From: Ahaetulla prasina
Taxonomy: Eukaryota > Chordata > Lepidosauria > Squamata > Colubridae
Reading direction: 5' to 3'
Length of the DNA: 64,000 nucleotides
Assembly (NCBI RefSeq): GCF_028640845.1
Contig: NC_080540.1
Coordinates: 131,158,420 to 131,222,419 of the forward strand
Part shown: one piece after another, positions 10,643 to 21,377 of the stretch
Numbering within the stretch: the first letter of the stretch is position 1
Layout: each line of letters opens with the position of its first letter
Notes under the pieces: model-generated
The model's input: only the letters and a program-made list of their open reading frames with translations
Databases searched by the model: none
What the model was told of the DNA's origin: nothing
Made by a program: the position numbers and the translations under genes

Positions 10643-10798
10643 CAGGGGTGTCCAAACTTGGCCCCTTGAAGAGTGGTGGACTTCAACTCCCAGAATTCCC
10701 CAGCCAGCATGAGCTATAAATATGAGCAAGTTGCTGGCTGGGGAATTCTGGGAGTTGAAGTCCACCACTCTTCAAGGGGCCAAGTTTGGACATCCCTG
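10643..10798. mobile_element. palindromic hAT MITE (156 bp)
   Basis: Perfect 8-bp TSDs gtctaaat at 10635-10642 and 10799-10806. The two arms of about 65 bp are nearly exact inverted repeats, from caggggtgtccaaacttggc to its complement at the right end, around a short loop. As RNA or single-stranded DNA it would fold into a long hairpin. Confidence 0.95.
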
Positions 10799-10943
10799 GT
10801 CTAAATCATGATCACGGGTATGCAGTGACAGATGGAACTTCAAGAACTGGGCATAAATTCTCCTTGCTCAATGTCATTATAACTTTAAATGGTAGCTGAA
10901 TGAGTGGTCATAACAGGAGGACTTCTTGTATTTCTTATTCCAC

Positions 10944-11388
10944 TGGTTTGAAAAGGCCTTGAATCCACAAAAGCTACTGGGAGGAGGGCTTGGCTAAAAG
11001 TACTCTAGCTTTGTCAACATACTTGGCTACTGTCTCTTCTCCAATGTAATTCACATAACTTCTTGAGCATCTGCACCTGGTCGGTTGGTGGATTTTGCCA
11101 AATACTTTGCCACAGCAAAGTTCGTGCATAGTTTTGTGGATTCAAGGGCAGTGAACACACAAATGAGGGAGATGCTGAATGGATTGATTGAATGCAGCAA
11201 AGCAGAAGAATAAAAATCTTAATAGCAAGTAAAATCTACATGAAGGGTCACAGACAGGACATTAACATTCAGTAGAGGAAAGTAAATCCAAAATACGATC
11301 TCACTTTTTTCTGCTGTTGAAAATTCTATTCTTTCCAAAGTCAAGAGTAACATTTCATTCCCCTGGGTTTGTTTTGGCAAATGTGTAA
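10944..11388. other. no recognised feature
   Basis: Unclassified sequence before the L2 tail. Confidence 0.5.
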
Positions 11389-12335
11389 TTTATTTATTTA
11401 TTTATTTTATTTTATTCAATTTTTATACCGCCCTTCTCCCGAAGGACTCAGGGCGGTGTACAGCCAAGTAAAAAATCACAATATCAATATTAAAAGAAAT
11501 TAAAACAAGCATATTATAAAATGGCCAGATTTAAAACGAATTAAAATATTAAAATATAAATAACCCAATAAAATTTTAACCCAATAAAATTTTAGGCCAG
11601 TCCCGCTTGAATAAATAAGTGCGTTTTCAGCTCACGGCGAAAGGTCCGAAGATCAGGTACTTGACGTAAACCAGGGGGAAGCTCATTCCAGAGCGTGGGA
11701 GCTCCCACAGAGAAGGCCCTGCCCCTGGGGGCCGCCAGCCGACATTGTTTGGCGGACGGCACCCTGAGAAGGCCCTCTCTGTGAGAGCGTACGGGTCGGT
11801 GGGAGGCAAACGGTAACAGCAGGCGGTCCCGTAAGTACCCGGGTCCTAAGCCATGGAGCGCTTTAAAGGTGGTGACCAAAATCTTAAAGCGCACCCGGAA
11901 GACCACAGGAAGCCAGTGCAGACTGCGCAGGAGTGGTGTTACATGGGAGCAACGAGTTGCTCCCACTATTACCCGCGCAGCTGCATTCTGGACTAACTGC
12001 AGCCTCCGGGTGCACTTCAAGGGCAGCCCCATGTAGAGAGCATTGCAATAATCCAGGCGGGAAGTTACGAGGGCATGAGTGACCGTGCATAAGGCATCCC
12101 GGTCAAGGAAGGGGCGCAACTGGCGCACCAAGCGTACTTGGTGGAAGGCCCTCTTGGAGACGGCCGCCAAATGATCGTCAAACGACAGCCGCCCATCCAA
12201 GAGGACACCCAAGTTGCGCACCCTCTCCGTTGGGGCCAATAACTCGCCCCCCGGGGTGCCGGCATCCACAGCCACTCCATCTTGGAGGGATTGAGCTTGA
12301 GTCTGTTTCTCCCCATCCAGACCCGTAATACACTC
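11389..12335 (-). mobile_element. L2 LINE, C-terminal RT region and 3' end
   Basis: The minus frame at 11592-12338 is intact for 248 codons of the L2 ORF2 C-terminus. Marks include SRLDYCNALYMGLPLK, RLQLVQNAAARVI, LHWLPVVFRVRFKILV, TFKALHGLGPGYL, FSVGAPTLWNELPPGL and LRTFRRELKTHLFIQ. The 3' end carries the accgcccttctcccgaaggactcagggcggt stem and (TTTAT)n. It is 5'-truncated at ~12335. The long open frame points to a fairly young copy. Confidence 0.95.
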
Positions 12336-12390
12336 CAAATTGCTTGACAGCGAGATGGGTGCCGTATAAATTTAATAAATAAAATCCCAA
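12336..12390 (+). mobile_element. L2-type LINE 3' terminus, fragment
   Basis: A short segment, gagatgggtgccgtataaatttaataaataaaa, resembles an L2/CR1 3' end in the plus direction, back to back with the preceding L2. Confidence 0.5.
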
Positions 12391-12540
12391 GGGAAGAACA
12401 GAGGAAAATGGTGTACGCCATCTAGATTTCCTCACCATTACAACTATTTTCCTCAATGGGACCACATCCTTGCCACTAGATTTAAATTTGGGTAAGGGAA
12501 TTTTCTGCTTATACTTATATATTTTCTTGATGAGTGTGTA

Positions 12541-12928
12541 CAGGAACTCCTCAGTTTATGACCTCAACTGAGCCCAAAATTTATGTTGCTAAGCAAGACA
12601 TTTGTTAAGTGAGTTTTGCCCCATTTTATGACTTTTTTTGCCACTGTTGTTAAGTGAATCATTGCAGTTAGGTTAGTAACACAGTTGTTAAGTGAAACTG
12701 ATTTCCCCATTGGTTTTGATTGTCAAAAGGCTGCAAAAGGTGATCACATTATCCTGGAACACTGCAACGATCATAAATATGAGTCAATTTCCAATTGTCT
12801 GAATTTTGATAATATGACTATGGGGATGCTACAACGATTGTGTGAAAAATGGTCATAAATCACTTTTTTCAGTGATGTTGTAACTTTGAATAGTCATTAA
12901 ATGAACTGTTGTAAGTCGAAGACTCCTG
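12541..12928 (+). mobile_element. Tigger-like MITE, TA-flanked
   Basis: Ends are caggaactcctcagtttatg and its inverse gtaagtcgaagactcctg, with TA on both sides (12539-12540, 12929-12930). The body holds repeated ttgttaagtgag-type blocks shared with copies at 12947, 31135, 54458 and 56400. TA duplication and CAG ends fit the Tc1/mariner-Tigger group. No transposase. Confidence 0.8.
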
Positions 12929-12946
12929 TATACTTCAAGTCACTAA

Positions 12947-13341
12947 CAGGTAGTCCTCAACTTGCAACCACAACTGAACTGAAAATGTCCATTGCTAAGA
13001 GAGACAGTTGTTAAATGATCCCACCCCCATTTTACAATCTTTCTTTCCACAGTTGTTAAGTGAATTGCTGCATTTGTTAAGTTACTAACACGGTTGTAAA
13101 GTGAATATGGTTTCCCCATTGACTTTGCTTGTCGGAAGGTCACAAAAGAGGATCACATGACCCCAGGACACTGCAACGGTCATAAGTATGAGCCAGTTGC
13201 CAAATGTCCAAATTTTCATCGTGTCACCATGGGAATGCTGCAACAGTTGTAAGTGTGAAAGACAATCACAAGCCACATTTTCCAAAGCTGTTGTAACTTC
13301 CAACGGTCACTAAATGAACGGTTGTAAGTCAAGGATTACCC
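12947..13341 (+). mobile_element. Tigger-like MITE, second copy in tandem
   Basis: Starts caggtagtcctcaacttgc and ends ggttgtaagtcaaggattaccc. Same family and orientation as 12541-12928, 18 bp away. Divergence between the two suggests separate insertions and not a recent duplication. Confidence 0.8.
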
Positions 13342-13925
13342 TTAACAGGATTCAGTCAGATTGTGTGAGCCACTGCTACGATACACCTAACTCTGAAGTT
13401 TCTAAGGACAACTATCGCCATGTCGCTCAAAGCACATTGGAATAGGAAAGTCTACATTTAGCTTTTCTAGGGATTCAGTATGACTCATGATAGCTAGGTC
13501 AAAAGACCTTCAATCATCATTTGAGCATTCATCCCACCAGAACTCTGTCACAAGCAATCGTTCAGCACTCATAATTACCATTAAGTGTTGGGGCGTATTT
13601 TGTCCAAGGCAGGTTATATAATTTGATTATGTAAGAGTCAAGAGAAGCGAGAGAGTTTATCCCATGTTCTTCCCGGAGGCTGGTTTCACCCTGTAACTTT
13701 AAATACATTAACATAACATAAGACACACCGATGACCCACTGGACTACCTGTGAATTTACAGAAATCCTTTTCAAACCTCTCAGAAGGTATCTGCTCTGAG
13801 CCTGGGGGAAGGCAAAGGCGTATCATAGGATGTATCAGAGGGAGAATGAGTGACAGACCCTCTCAAAATTAGCTTTGGAAACAGGTTTATTAGGTGACAG
13901 AGACTGATAGTTTTTCACCAGCATT
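13342..13925. other. no recognised feature
   Basis: Unclassified sequence. Confidence 0.5.
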
Positions 13926-13933
13926 CTCCAAGC

Positions 13934-14063
13934 CAGGGGTCTCCAACCTTGGTCCCTTTAAGAGTCCCTCAACTCCCAGAGTCCCTCAGACAGCAAAGTT
14001 GGCTGAGGAACACTGGGAGCTGAAGTCCACAAATCTTAAAGGGACCAAGGTTGGAGACCCCTG
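13934..14063. mobile_element. palindromic hAT MITE (130 bp)
   Basis: Perfect 8-bp TSDs ctccaagc at 13926-13933 and 14064-14071. Arms run from caggggtctccaaccttgg to its complement. Same family as 5302, 10643 and 18239. Confidence 0.95.
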
Positions 14064-14071
14064 CTCCAAGC

Positions 14072-15231
14072 AGTCACCTTTGGGGGCGTGGAACTGCTAC
14101 TTCCCCAATTCCTGGCTAGTGTTCATTTAGCCTTCTGGCCTAGAAAGTCTGAAGTTGCAATCTCAAGGCATCTGTAAGCCATTGTGCTCAAATCCCATGG
14201 ATTCCCCGCCCCCCCAAAATGAGAACAGACATCCATAAAACAAATATTAAAATAAACTTCAAAATTCACAGGTGACAGTTTAATTTTTTATTTTAGGAAC
14301 TGGAATGATGAGGACTAGGAGCCTGGATAGTCGCAGTTCAAATTCCACCTCATTGTCAACTGATGGCCATAGGCTGGCTACTATATCTCTGACTTAATTC
14401 CTTATCTACAGTATGGACTGGTTATTGAGCAAACTGACATCATGAAGTTAAATATACTAAAGCACTATGCCAATTTTAAATATGAAAATGTTAAGGTAAA
14501 CACACTCTACAAAGTACCCTTCAATTCGGTTGAGGTAAAAAAAAAAAGCAACGCAAAATTTGTTCATTAAATAATCTTGTTTGTTCAGCAGTGTTTGGGA
14601 ATGGTTTAATGATTCCTTCATTTCTCAGAACATTCTTATAGTTAAATGTAGATAGCCATAGTTACTGGCAATCAGTTTAAACAGTTTTAAATTCTGAATC
14701 TTTTGACCTGGCTTTAATACCAAGCGGAAGTACATTACCTGCATGGCTTAAATCCTGCTAGCCTAGAGGCTGTGGCATAATTGGCAAACTGTAATTCTAG
14801 GTAAGGAAAATTACCAGAGAGACAACAACACACTTCTGAAAAGGATTAGAAGTTCTTGGAAAGAAGAAAAATCATCTTTTTTTCCCAGGCTTTTCTTTTT
14901 AAAGTACAAGATTGGAAAGTCACGTGACATTTGGTCACTCTTGAGAAATGCTTTTCAAACTTTTCAACAACAAAAAAAGAAGAAGACATGAGATGAAGAA
15001 GATTGTACTTTTTACAGGGAGAACTAAATGGCCTCCAGCTAATGACACCATCTGTCACTTCTTCAACTTTTCCGAAAACTATTGCACACTCTTTTCATGT
15101 TTATCCTGTTGGGGAACTGGAGAACATAGGCAGAGCAAGCCACGTGTACTTTTTGCATTTTAATATTCATTTTCTCTTTTATTTTAATTCTGCCCACATG
15201 CAGTTTTATGTTTCAAGATAGAAATGTATTA
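14072..15231. other. mostly unclassified; possible old MIR/CORE-SINE near 14290-14475
   Basis: At 14320-14470 the order of motifs cagttcaaattccacc, ctctgacttaattccttatctacag and ttaaatatactaaagcactatgcc follows the layout of MIR-type CORE-SINEs. The match is by eye and weak. Nothing else is recognised in this stretch. Confidence 0.35.
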
Positions 15232-15500
15232 TGCAAATTTATTTATTTTTATTTATTTAATTTTGTCATAACAATATACACAAGCATAACACAAAAGATT
15301 ATATAATATATAAACATATGTATGAGGAGAAACAAGGTAGTATAAACATATATATATATAGGGGAAGAAACAAAAGGACAGGAACGGTAGGCACGTTTGT
15401 GCTCTTATGCACGCCCCTTAGAGTCCTCTTAGAAATGTGGTGCGGTCAACAGTGGATAGATTTTGAATAAAGCTTTTGGGGTTATGAGAAGAGACCACAA
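15232..15500 (-). mobile_element. L3-like LINE 3' end
   Basis: The tail (TTTAT)n at 15237-15265, 3' UTR and the last ORF2 codons (complement of cctcttagaaatg..) are present on the minus strand. It stops at gagaccaca next to the Penelope-like element. It differs by roughly a fifth of positions from the L3-like piece at 19311-19625, so the two are not halves of one copy. Confidence 0.85.
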
Positions 15501-15527
15501 ACAGTCAAACAAACAAACAAATAAACA

Positions 15528-16088
15528 ACAAAGGGGAATATTTATAGCTCAGGGTTGAAATGAGGGGTCCTTGGTGCTCTCTGAGCTTGCTTGTTTTCTT
15601 GCAGATGTTTCATTATCCAAACTAGGTAACATTGTCAGTGCTAGTAAGGAGGGCTGTTTCTATCAGTTTACATTCTAGTAACTAGCCTGCCAGTGTTGGT
15701 GAGGTTGGTTTTAGAAGTTCTTTGGTTGGGCGGTTTACTGTTGGCTTGTTTGGCAGTTCCTTAATTGGGGTATTGTTTACTTGATTGTTGGTTTGATGTT
15801 AATCTTGGAGTTAAGCTATGCTCACCTGGATGCCAATTGCTGGTGGAGAGGTGTTTTGATTTTTTTATTCCTTTTCTGACTTGTTGATTGTCTCTTTCAC
15901 ATAGTACATAGATATCGTTTATGTCTATGTTTCTATTGATGGCTAATTTATCAGAGTCCCATGTAAATGCATAATTACATTTAAATATAAGAATGTTCTG
16001 GGAAATGAAGGAATCATTAATTCCCTAGCGCTTTTGGACTTGGCTTGGTCTAAGATGGTCATAGCATCCCAACTGAAACTATGGTTAA
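15528..16088 (-). mobile_element. Penelope-like element, inverted truncated copy (3' part)
   Basis: On the minus strand, 16080 to 15943 encodes the distal GIY-YIG nuclease region (ISQHMDTFNHSFSWDAMTILDQAKSKSARE), matching the plus copy at 17430-17560. It then continues to the 3' end (caccaaggaccccTCAttt complement at 15562). A degraded hammerhead-like motif lies at 15602-15645. It abuts the plus-strand copy head to head at ~16089, the arrangement known for Penelope-like elements, whose copies often carry a truncated inverted partner. Confidence 0.8.
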
Positions 16089-16748
16089 ATGTGTCCATAT
16101 GTTGTGAAATTAAAAAGTTTTCAAAAAACTTTTTTTTCATTTGATGTCACAGCCCTGTTCACATCCATAGATTCAGAATTAGCCAAAGCATCTATGGCCA
16201 CATTGCTCCATCACACATCTGACTTAACCAAATACATTGAAACACCCAGGATTATGGATCTCATAAATCATTGCCTGACCACATACTTCCAATTTGATAG
16301 ACAAACTTATCAACAAATTAAAGGCACACCTATGGTATTATCACTTTCTGGACTTATAGCGGTCTATTATGCAACGTCTAGAAACCATAGCACTTCCACA
16401 AATACAAACAAAAATATGGATCAAATATGCAGATGACACCTTCACTATAATAAAGAAGGACCAATTAGAGAACACCCACAGAACCATCAACAGCATCTTC
16501 AAAGGAATCCAGTTTACTAGACGAGAAGAAGAAAACAACAACTCACTACTCTTCCTGGACATCCTGGTAAGCAGAGACCACAGTGGCAAACTAAAAACAC
16601 AAGTGGGCAGGAAAACCACTCACACCAACCAAGTGCTCCACTACCAAAGCAATAACCTAATCCCCCTCAAAAGAAGCTGTGTAAGAACTTTGTTTAGATG
16701 AGCACAACTCACTGCAGCAACCCTGAATAGCAGAAAAAGGGAACAGAG

Positions 16749-17052
16749 CAGTGGTGAAATCCAATTTTTTTTACTACTGGTTCTGTGGGCATGGCTTGGT
16801 GGGCGTGGTGTGGCTTGGTGGGCGTGGCAGGGGAAGGATACTGCAAAATCTCCATTCCCACCCCACTCCAGGGGAAGGATACTGCAAAATCCCCATTCCC
16901 TCCCCACTCCTGGGGGAAGGATATTGCAAAATCTTCATTCCCTCCCCACTCTAGGGTCAGCCAGAGGTGGTACTTGCCGGTTCTCCAAACTACTCAAAAT
17001 GTCCGCTACCAGTTCTCCATAACCTGTCAGAACCTGCTGGATTTCACCCCTG
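16749..17052. mobile_element. non-autonomous hAT element (304 bp) inside the Penelope-like element
   Basis: Perfect 8-bp TSDs gaacagag at 16741-16748 and 17053-17060. Ends cagtggtgaaatcc and ggatttcacccctg form the inverted repeat. The middle holds three tandem ~50-bp units around ggaaggatactgcaaaat. Removing it restores the Penelope-like sequence across the site. Same family as 61905-62163. Confidence 0.95.
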
Positions 17053-17607
17053 GAACAGAGCATCTATACAACATATTCCAACAAAATGGATATCCATGCA
17101 ACTTTATCAAAAAGTGCCTGACCACTCAACCCAATACAGTACAATCAACAGAAGCCCAAAAAGAATAATACTGCCATACATCAAGAACATCTCAAAAACC
17201 ACCAACAGATTACTACAACCACATGGAATCAGTGTAGCACACAAGCCAACTAAAATCCTTCAAAACATCCTAGGTAAACCAAAAGACCCAGCAGCCCCAG
17301 GGGGAAAAAAACGGGAGTCATCTACAATGTACAGTGTAATGACTGCAACAACCAGACATAGGACAAACAGGAAGAAGACTGGCAGAATGCATCAATGAAC
17401 ACCAACTAGCGGTCAGAGGACATGGTGAAAACTCTCTAATTTCACAACATATGGACAGACTTAAAAACAGTTTCAATTGGGAAACTGTGACCATCCTGGA
17501 CCAAGCCAAGTCCAAAAATGCTAGGAAATTTCTAGAAGCCTGGCACCCTGACAAATCAGCCATCAATAGACACATAGACATAACCAACCACCAATCAGCA
17601 GCCAGAT

Positions 17608-19056
17608 CAGGGGTGGGTTCTAAATTTTTTTACTACCGGTTCTGTGGGCATGGCTTATTTTGTGGGCGTGGCTTGGCGGTCATGTGACTGGGAGAGAGTG
17701 GCCAATAACAATAAATAATAAAAATAATAAACAAAGTATACAAAACAATAAGAGGTACCAAAAACCAACTTTCACACTTTACACACACACACAACACAAC
17801 ACAACACAACTGACTCACATACAATGTAAAAGCAGCTGCACTTCACCCAAAATGGCCCCTCCAACAAGCAGGAACCTCACACAGCCACAAAAAGCTCAAA
17901 AACAACTTTCACACTTCACACACACACAACACAACACAACACAACACAACTGACTCACACAGAACGTAAAAGCAGCTGCCCCTCACCCAAAATGGCCCCT
18001 GCAACAAGCAGGAACCTCATACAGCCACAAAAAGCTCAAAAACCAACTTTCACACTTTACACACAAACACAACACAACACAACAGACACACACACACACA
18101 CACAAAATGCCACATACAGCTTTGTGAGATTTTGTGTGTTTGTGTAGTTAGAGTGAAACACTACAGAAACACACCAAATCTCAGAAAGCTGCACAAATAT
18201 TTTATTTTATTATTTTATTTTATTTATATTTTTTAGATCAGGGGTCTCCAACCTTAGTAACTTTAAGGTTTGCGGACTTCAACTCCTAGAGTTCCTCAGC
18301 CAGGAAAGCTGGCTGAGGAACTCTGGGAGTTGAAGTCCACAAGTCTTAAAGTTGCCAAGGTTGGAGACCCCTGCTTTAAAGACACGAATATGCTTTTCCA
18401 GTTCAATATGCTTTACTGACAGTGGCAGGGAGCCTCCCTTAACTTTAAATTGCTGTCTAAAAAAACCCAACTCCTTAAAAAAAACCCAATTAACTATTTT
18501 TTAATAGTTTACTTACCCAATGGAGGCAGGCAGATTGAGTTGCTAGCTGATGCTACTGATTGCAGCAGCTGAAGCAAGGCTTTGTGAAGCCGAAAGGAGC
18601 AGCAATTATAAGCAAGTAGGGATGGGCGATTGGGTGGGCATGGATGGGGGCTGTTGTAAGAGGTTGTAAAAAAGTGATTTTAAAAGCCTGTGATGATGAG
18701 GCAACTCAGTTGCGATCGCCAGAGGAAAAAAAGATTTTAAAAGCCTCCTCTGACGATCCCAGCTGAAGTTGCTTGATCGCAGCCCAGAACCTCTTAAAAG
18801 GATTATTTTAACAACCTCTTCGGCCAATGAGCTTGTAGAAAATATGTTTTTTAAAGGTTCAGGTGATCAGGCAACTCAGCTGGGATTGCCACTGAGCAGA
18901 GGAGCCTTTTAAAACCTTTTTTTTACAACCTCGTCAGCCAAGGGAACCAGTTTGGGGGCGTGGCCAGCTGGGCATGGTTACCAGTTCTGCGAACTTGGCC
19001 AGATTTTTTCCAACGGTTCTCGCGAACCAGTCCGAACCGGTAGCAACCCACCACTG
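17608..19056. mobile_element. composite non-autonomous hAT element (1,449 bp)
   Basis: Starts caggggtgggttctaaa and ends ggtagcaacccaccactg. The flanks agccagat and acccacat match at 6 of 8 positions. Inside are three tandem ~130-bp modules (ttcacactttacacac .. agccacaaaaagctc, at 17760-18060), then a nested palindromic MITE at 18239-18373, then a G-rich part with cgattgggtgggcatgg. The 21378-22443 element shares this order. No transposase frame is visible. Confidence 0.8.
18239..18373. mobile_element. palindromic hAT MITE nested in the composite element
   Basis: caggggtctccaacctt to its complement ending gagacccctg. Its flanks do not match each other. The same MITE starts at the same internal position (after attttttagat) in the 21378-22443 element, so it is part of that family's body. 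Confidence 0.85.
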
Positions 19057-19247
19057 ACCCACATGAGCATAAATTAACTCAAGATTAACATCAGACCAAC
19101 AATCAAGAAGTAAACAAAACCCCAATCAGGAAACTGCTAAACAAGCCAACAGTAAACAGCCCAACCAAAGAACCTCTAAGACCATCCACACCAATACTGA
19201 CAGGGCAAGCCATTAGAATATAAACTTAGAGCAAACCCCACTCCTTA

Positions 19248-19296
19248 CTAGCACTGATGATGTTATCTAGTTTGGGTGATGAAACGTCTGCAAGAA
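19248..19296 (+). ncRNA. hammerhead-ribozyme-like motif at the Penelope-like 3' end
   Basis: The core boxes are in order: CTGATGA at 19254-19260, a stem-loop whose arms ttatc and ggtga pair with wobble, then GAAAC and GTC at 19281-19288. The flanking gca and tgc can form a short stem I. Hammerhead ribozymes are known in Penelope-like retroelements, usually with a minimal stem III, as here. Whether this copy would cleave is not shown by the sequence alone. Confidence 0.6.
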
Positions 19297-19310
19297 AACA
19301 AGCAAAGAAA

Positions 19311-19625
19311 AAAACAATAGGACAGGAACGGTAGGCACGCTTTGTGCGCTATGCACGCCTTATGGTCCTCTTAGGAATGGGGTGAGGTCAATAGTAGAAA
19401 GTTTTTGGTTGAAGCTTTTAGGATTATGGGAAGAGACCACAGAGTCAGGTAAAGTATTCCAAGCACTGATGATTCTGTTACAGAAGTCATATTTTCTGCA
19501 ATCTAGATTAAAGCGGTTAACATTAAGTTTAAATCTGTTGGTTACTCTTGTATTGTTGCAATTAAAGCTGAAGTAGTCTTTAACAGGAAGGACATTAAAT
19601 AGATGATTCTATGAGTTAAACTATG
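19311..19625 (-). mobile_element. L3-like LINE, ORF2 C-terminus and partial 3' UTR
   Basis: Same subfamily as 435-843, on the minus strand. It lacks the (AAAT)n tail because its left edge is fused to the Penelope-like 3' end at ~19311. Confidence 0.85.
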
Positions 19626-20880
19626 CAGATTCTATGAGTTAACCTCTGCAAAAGATGCAGAGGTAAGTGAAAAGCTTAAAGCAGAGTTGATCGTTGAAAA
19701 AGACAACAATGTGTAGCATCAGAGCAGTAGAACTTTAATTACTACCCCAAAGAATTTTATTCAGTGAAAGTGATGGTACCCAGGAAAGACAGTAGAAAGA
19801 TCTTAGTTTTATTGGGAATAGATGCACAAATTATCTATACTATACCCGGTGCTGGCTAGGGAATTCTGAGAGTTAAAATCCATGCATCTTAAAGTTGCCA
19901 AAATGAGAAACAGTGATTCTATACGGTGGGCCTTAAGTAAGGAGGGACTCAATGTGACTGAAGAAATTTGGGAAGGGGAGGAAATGATGCTTTCATGAAT
20001 TATTTATAAATAAAGGATATGAGTGAAAATATGAAAGTAACATTGTTGCATTAGCGAAACAGGACTTTTTAAAATGTTTTGTACTAATTGATCACTTATT
20101 AGAGGAATAAGATTTTTCTTTGCCCTGGGTTTCACAGTGATTTGTTGCTTGCTTGAAAGCTGCCGGAAGTGAGGCTGTGAGAGCTGTAATGAATCTAATT
20201 GGTCTTTCAGAGGCCTGCAGCAGTATCTAGAGGACCTTACTCCTGTTGTTTGTTCTTCTCCTAGTTCACAAATAAATGTATGAATAGATGATATCAATTT
20301 TTTCAATAACAAAGCAAGGCATCGAGAGATCTGAACCTAATGTGCTACCATTTTTACTTCCTGCAGGCTTCGGGCCATTTTTCACCTCAGAGAAGTTTCT
20401 CCTGTCATCAAAATTAGGCTGGATGAAATAAATGGTATTTCTGATTAGTAGTTCAGAAGGTCAATCTTTTCACCTTTTTAGTGTGTGCAAGGTAAATCTC
20501 TCTACCTCCAGCTGTATATGAGGTCAAAGAAATGCATGAACAAGCACAGCTATTATATTGAATCTCTTTTGGCTCTGAGTGTCAGAAACAAAAAGTCCCT
20601 GCAATCAAAAATTAAATTTTGATGACTTGTCACAAATATCTATTGTTCTTGCAGGGTGATAATATAATATTCTCCTAGAAAAGTTCAAACAAATCATTCC
20701 AAAACTAATACATTAAGAAAAAAAGATTGATATCTGAGATTACCTTCCATTACTTTTTCTATGGCACACGAAGTCCCAAACCAGAGACTTTGATAAAGGG
20801 GGACTTTCTAGATAGTCTCCAAGGGCATTTCTATGAAAAATTTAAATTTTAATCCATACAGTATTCTATGAGGAAGACCA
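19626..20880. other. mostly unclassified; half of a palindromic MITE at 19851-19918
   Basis: 19851-19918 (gctggctagggaattctgagagttaaaatcc ... aaagttgcc) is a right-half remnant of the palindromic hAT MITE. The rest shows no repeat or exon that I recognise. Confidence 0.5.
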
Positions 20881-21268
20881 TCTTAACTGCCTTGTATTTT
20901 AGTTAAGACTGTCATCGGTGGACCAGCTGGAGCCAAGCAGAGGCTTTCCAGGATACAGCTTCCACCTGATGTTTGAATAGGAGCTATGAGTCCAGGAGGA
21001 CTCCCAATTTGTGAGCCAAATTCTCCATGCCTGAGCCCCAGCCCATGAAATGTTAAACGAAGTATAAATCTAGAATCAGAGGGCTTACGAAGAAATACTG
21101 TAACTACTATCTTGCTAGGTTTGAATGTGAGTCTTTTTCTCCTTATCCCGATCCTGGCAATCTCCAGACACCGGGTTAGGAGTTCAAATTCTTCCTCAAT
21201 TTACAGTTGGGTATCATGAGTATATTGCTGATACATTATCCTAAATGGATGGATGACTTCTCCTAGAG

Positions 21269-21290
21269 CCGTGATGGCAAACCATCACTG
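21269..21290. mobile_element. 22-bp hAT remnant, two termini fused
   Basis: ccgtgatggcaaaccatcactg is little more than two opposed hAT termini (cagtgatgg class). It is flanked by tcctagag (21261-21268) and tcctagat (21291-21298), an 8-bp TSD with one mismatch. It matches the ends of the 3787-4325 family. Confidence 0.7.
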
Positions 21291-21377
21291 TCCTAGATGC
21301 TTCATATGGAAGTTAAACAGGATGGGGGAGAGGACTGAGCCCTGGGCACCCTATAAGGAAATACCTGAGGATCAGTT

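Larger units (their letters stand above)
10004..10943 (+). mobile_element. divergent Tigger-like MITE, split by a SINE and a hAT MITE
   Basis: Pieces match the Tigger-like MITEs at 12541 and 54458: ggtcacaaatggtgatcacatgac near 10320, gttgccaagggtctaa at 10626, and the right end taactttaaatggtagctgaatgagtggtcataa..ggacttcttgta ending about 10943. The left half (10030-10300) is more divergent. A SINE at 10372-10608 and a hAT MITE at 10643-10798 interrupt it. Confidence 0.5.
16089..19310 (+). mobile_element. Penelope-like element (RT and GIY-YIG remnants), interrupted by two hAT elements
   Basis: Plus frames encode a Penelope-type reverse transcriptase followed by a GIY-YIG endonuclease. The RT part is at 16089-16700: FDVTALFTSIDSELA, YQQIKGTP (the usual AMGSPLS context is damaged), KYADDTFTIIKKDQ with the YADD catalytic motif, LLFLDILVSRD and KTTHTNQVLHYQS. 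The nuclease remnants are near 17310-17570: VYSVMT, the TNRKKTGRMHQ region and DQAKSKNARKFLEAWHPDKSAINRHI. There are several frame shifts and a region between RT core and nuclease that no longer reads through. Insertions at 16749-17052 and 17608-19056 split it. The 3' end carries a hammerhead-like motif at 19248-19296. The family is distinct from LINEs: target-primed, with a nuclease at the C-terminus. Confidence 0.85.

Noticed and set aside
11592..12338. A 248-codon host gene
   Set aside because: The sequence is plainly the L2 ORF2 C-terminus.
15232..19625. The two L3-like pieces flanking the Penelope-like element as one split LINE or as a target duplication
   Set aside because: They overlap by ~125 bp and differ at roughly a fifth of positions; each resembles a different subfamily elsewhere in the window.
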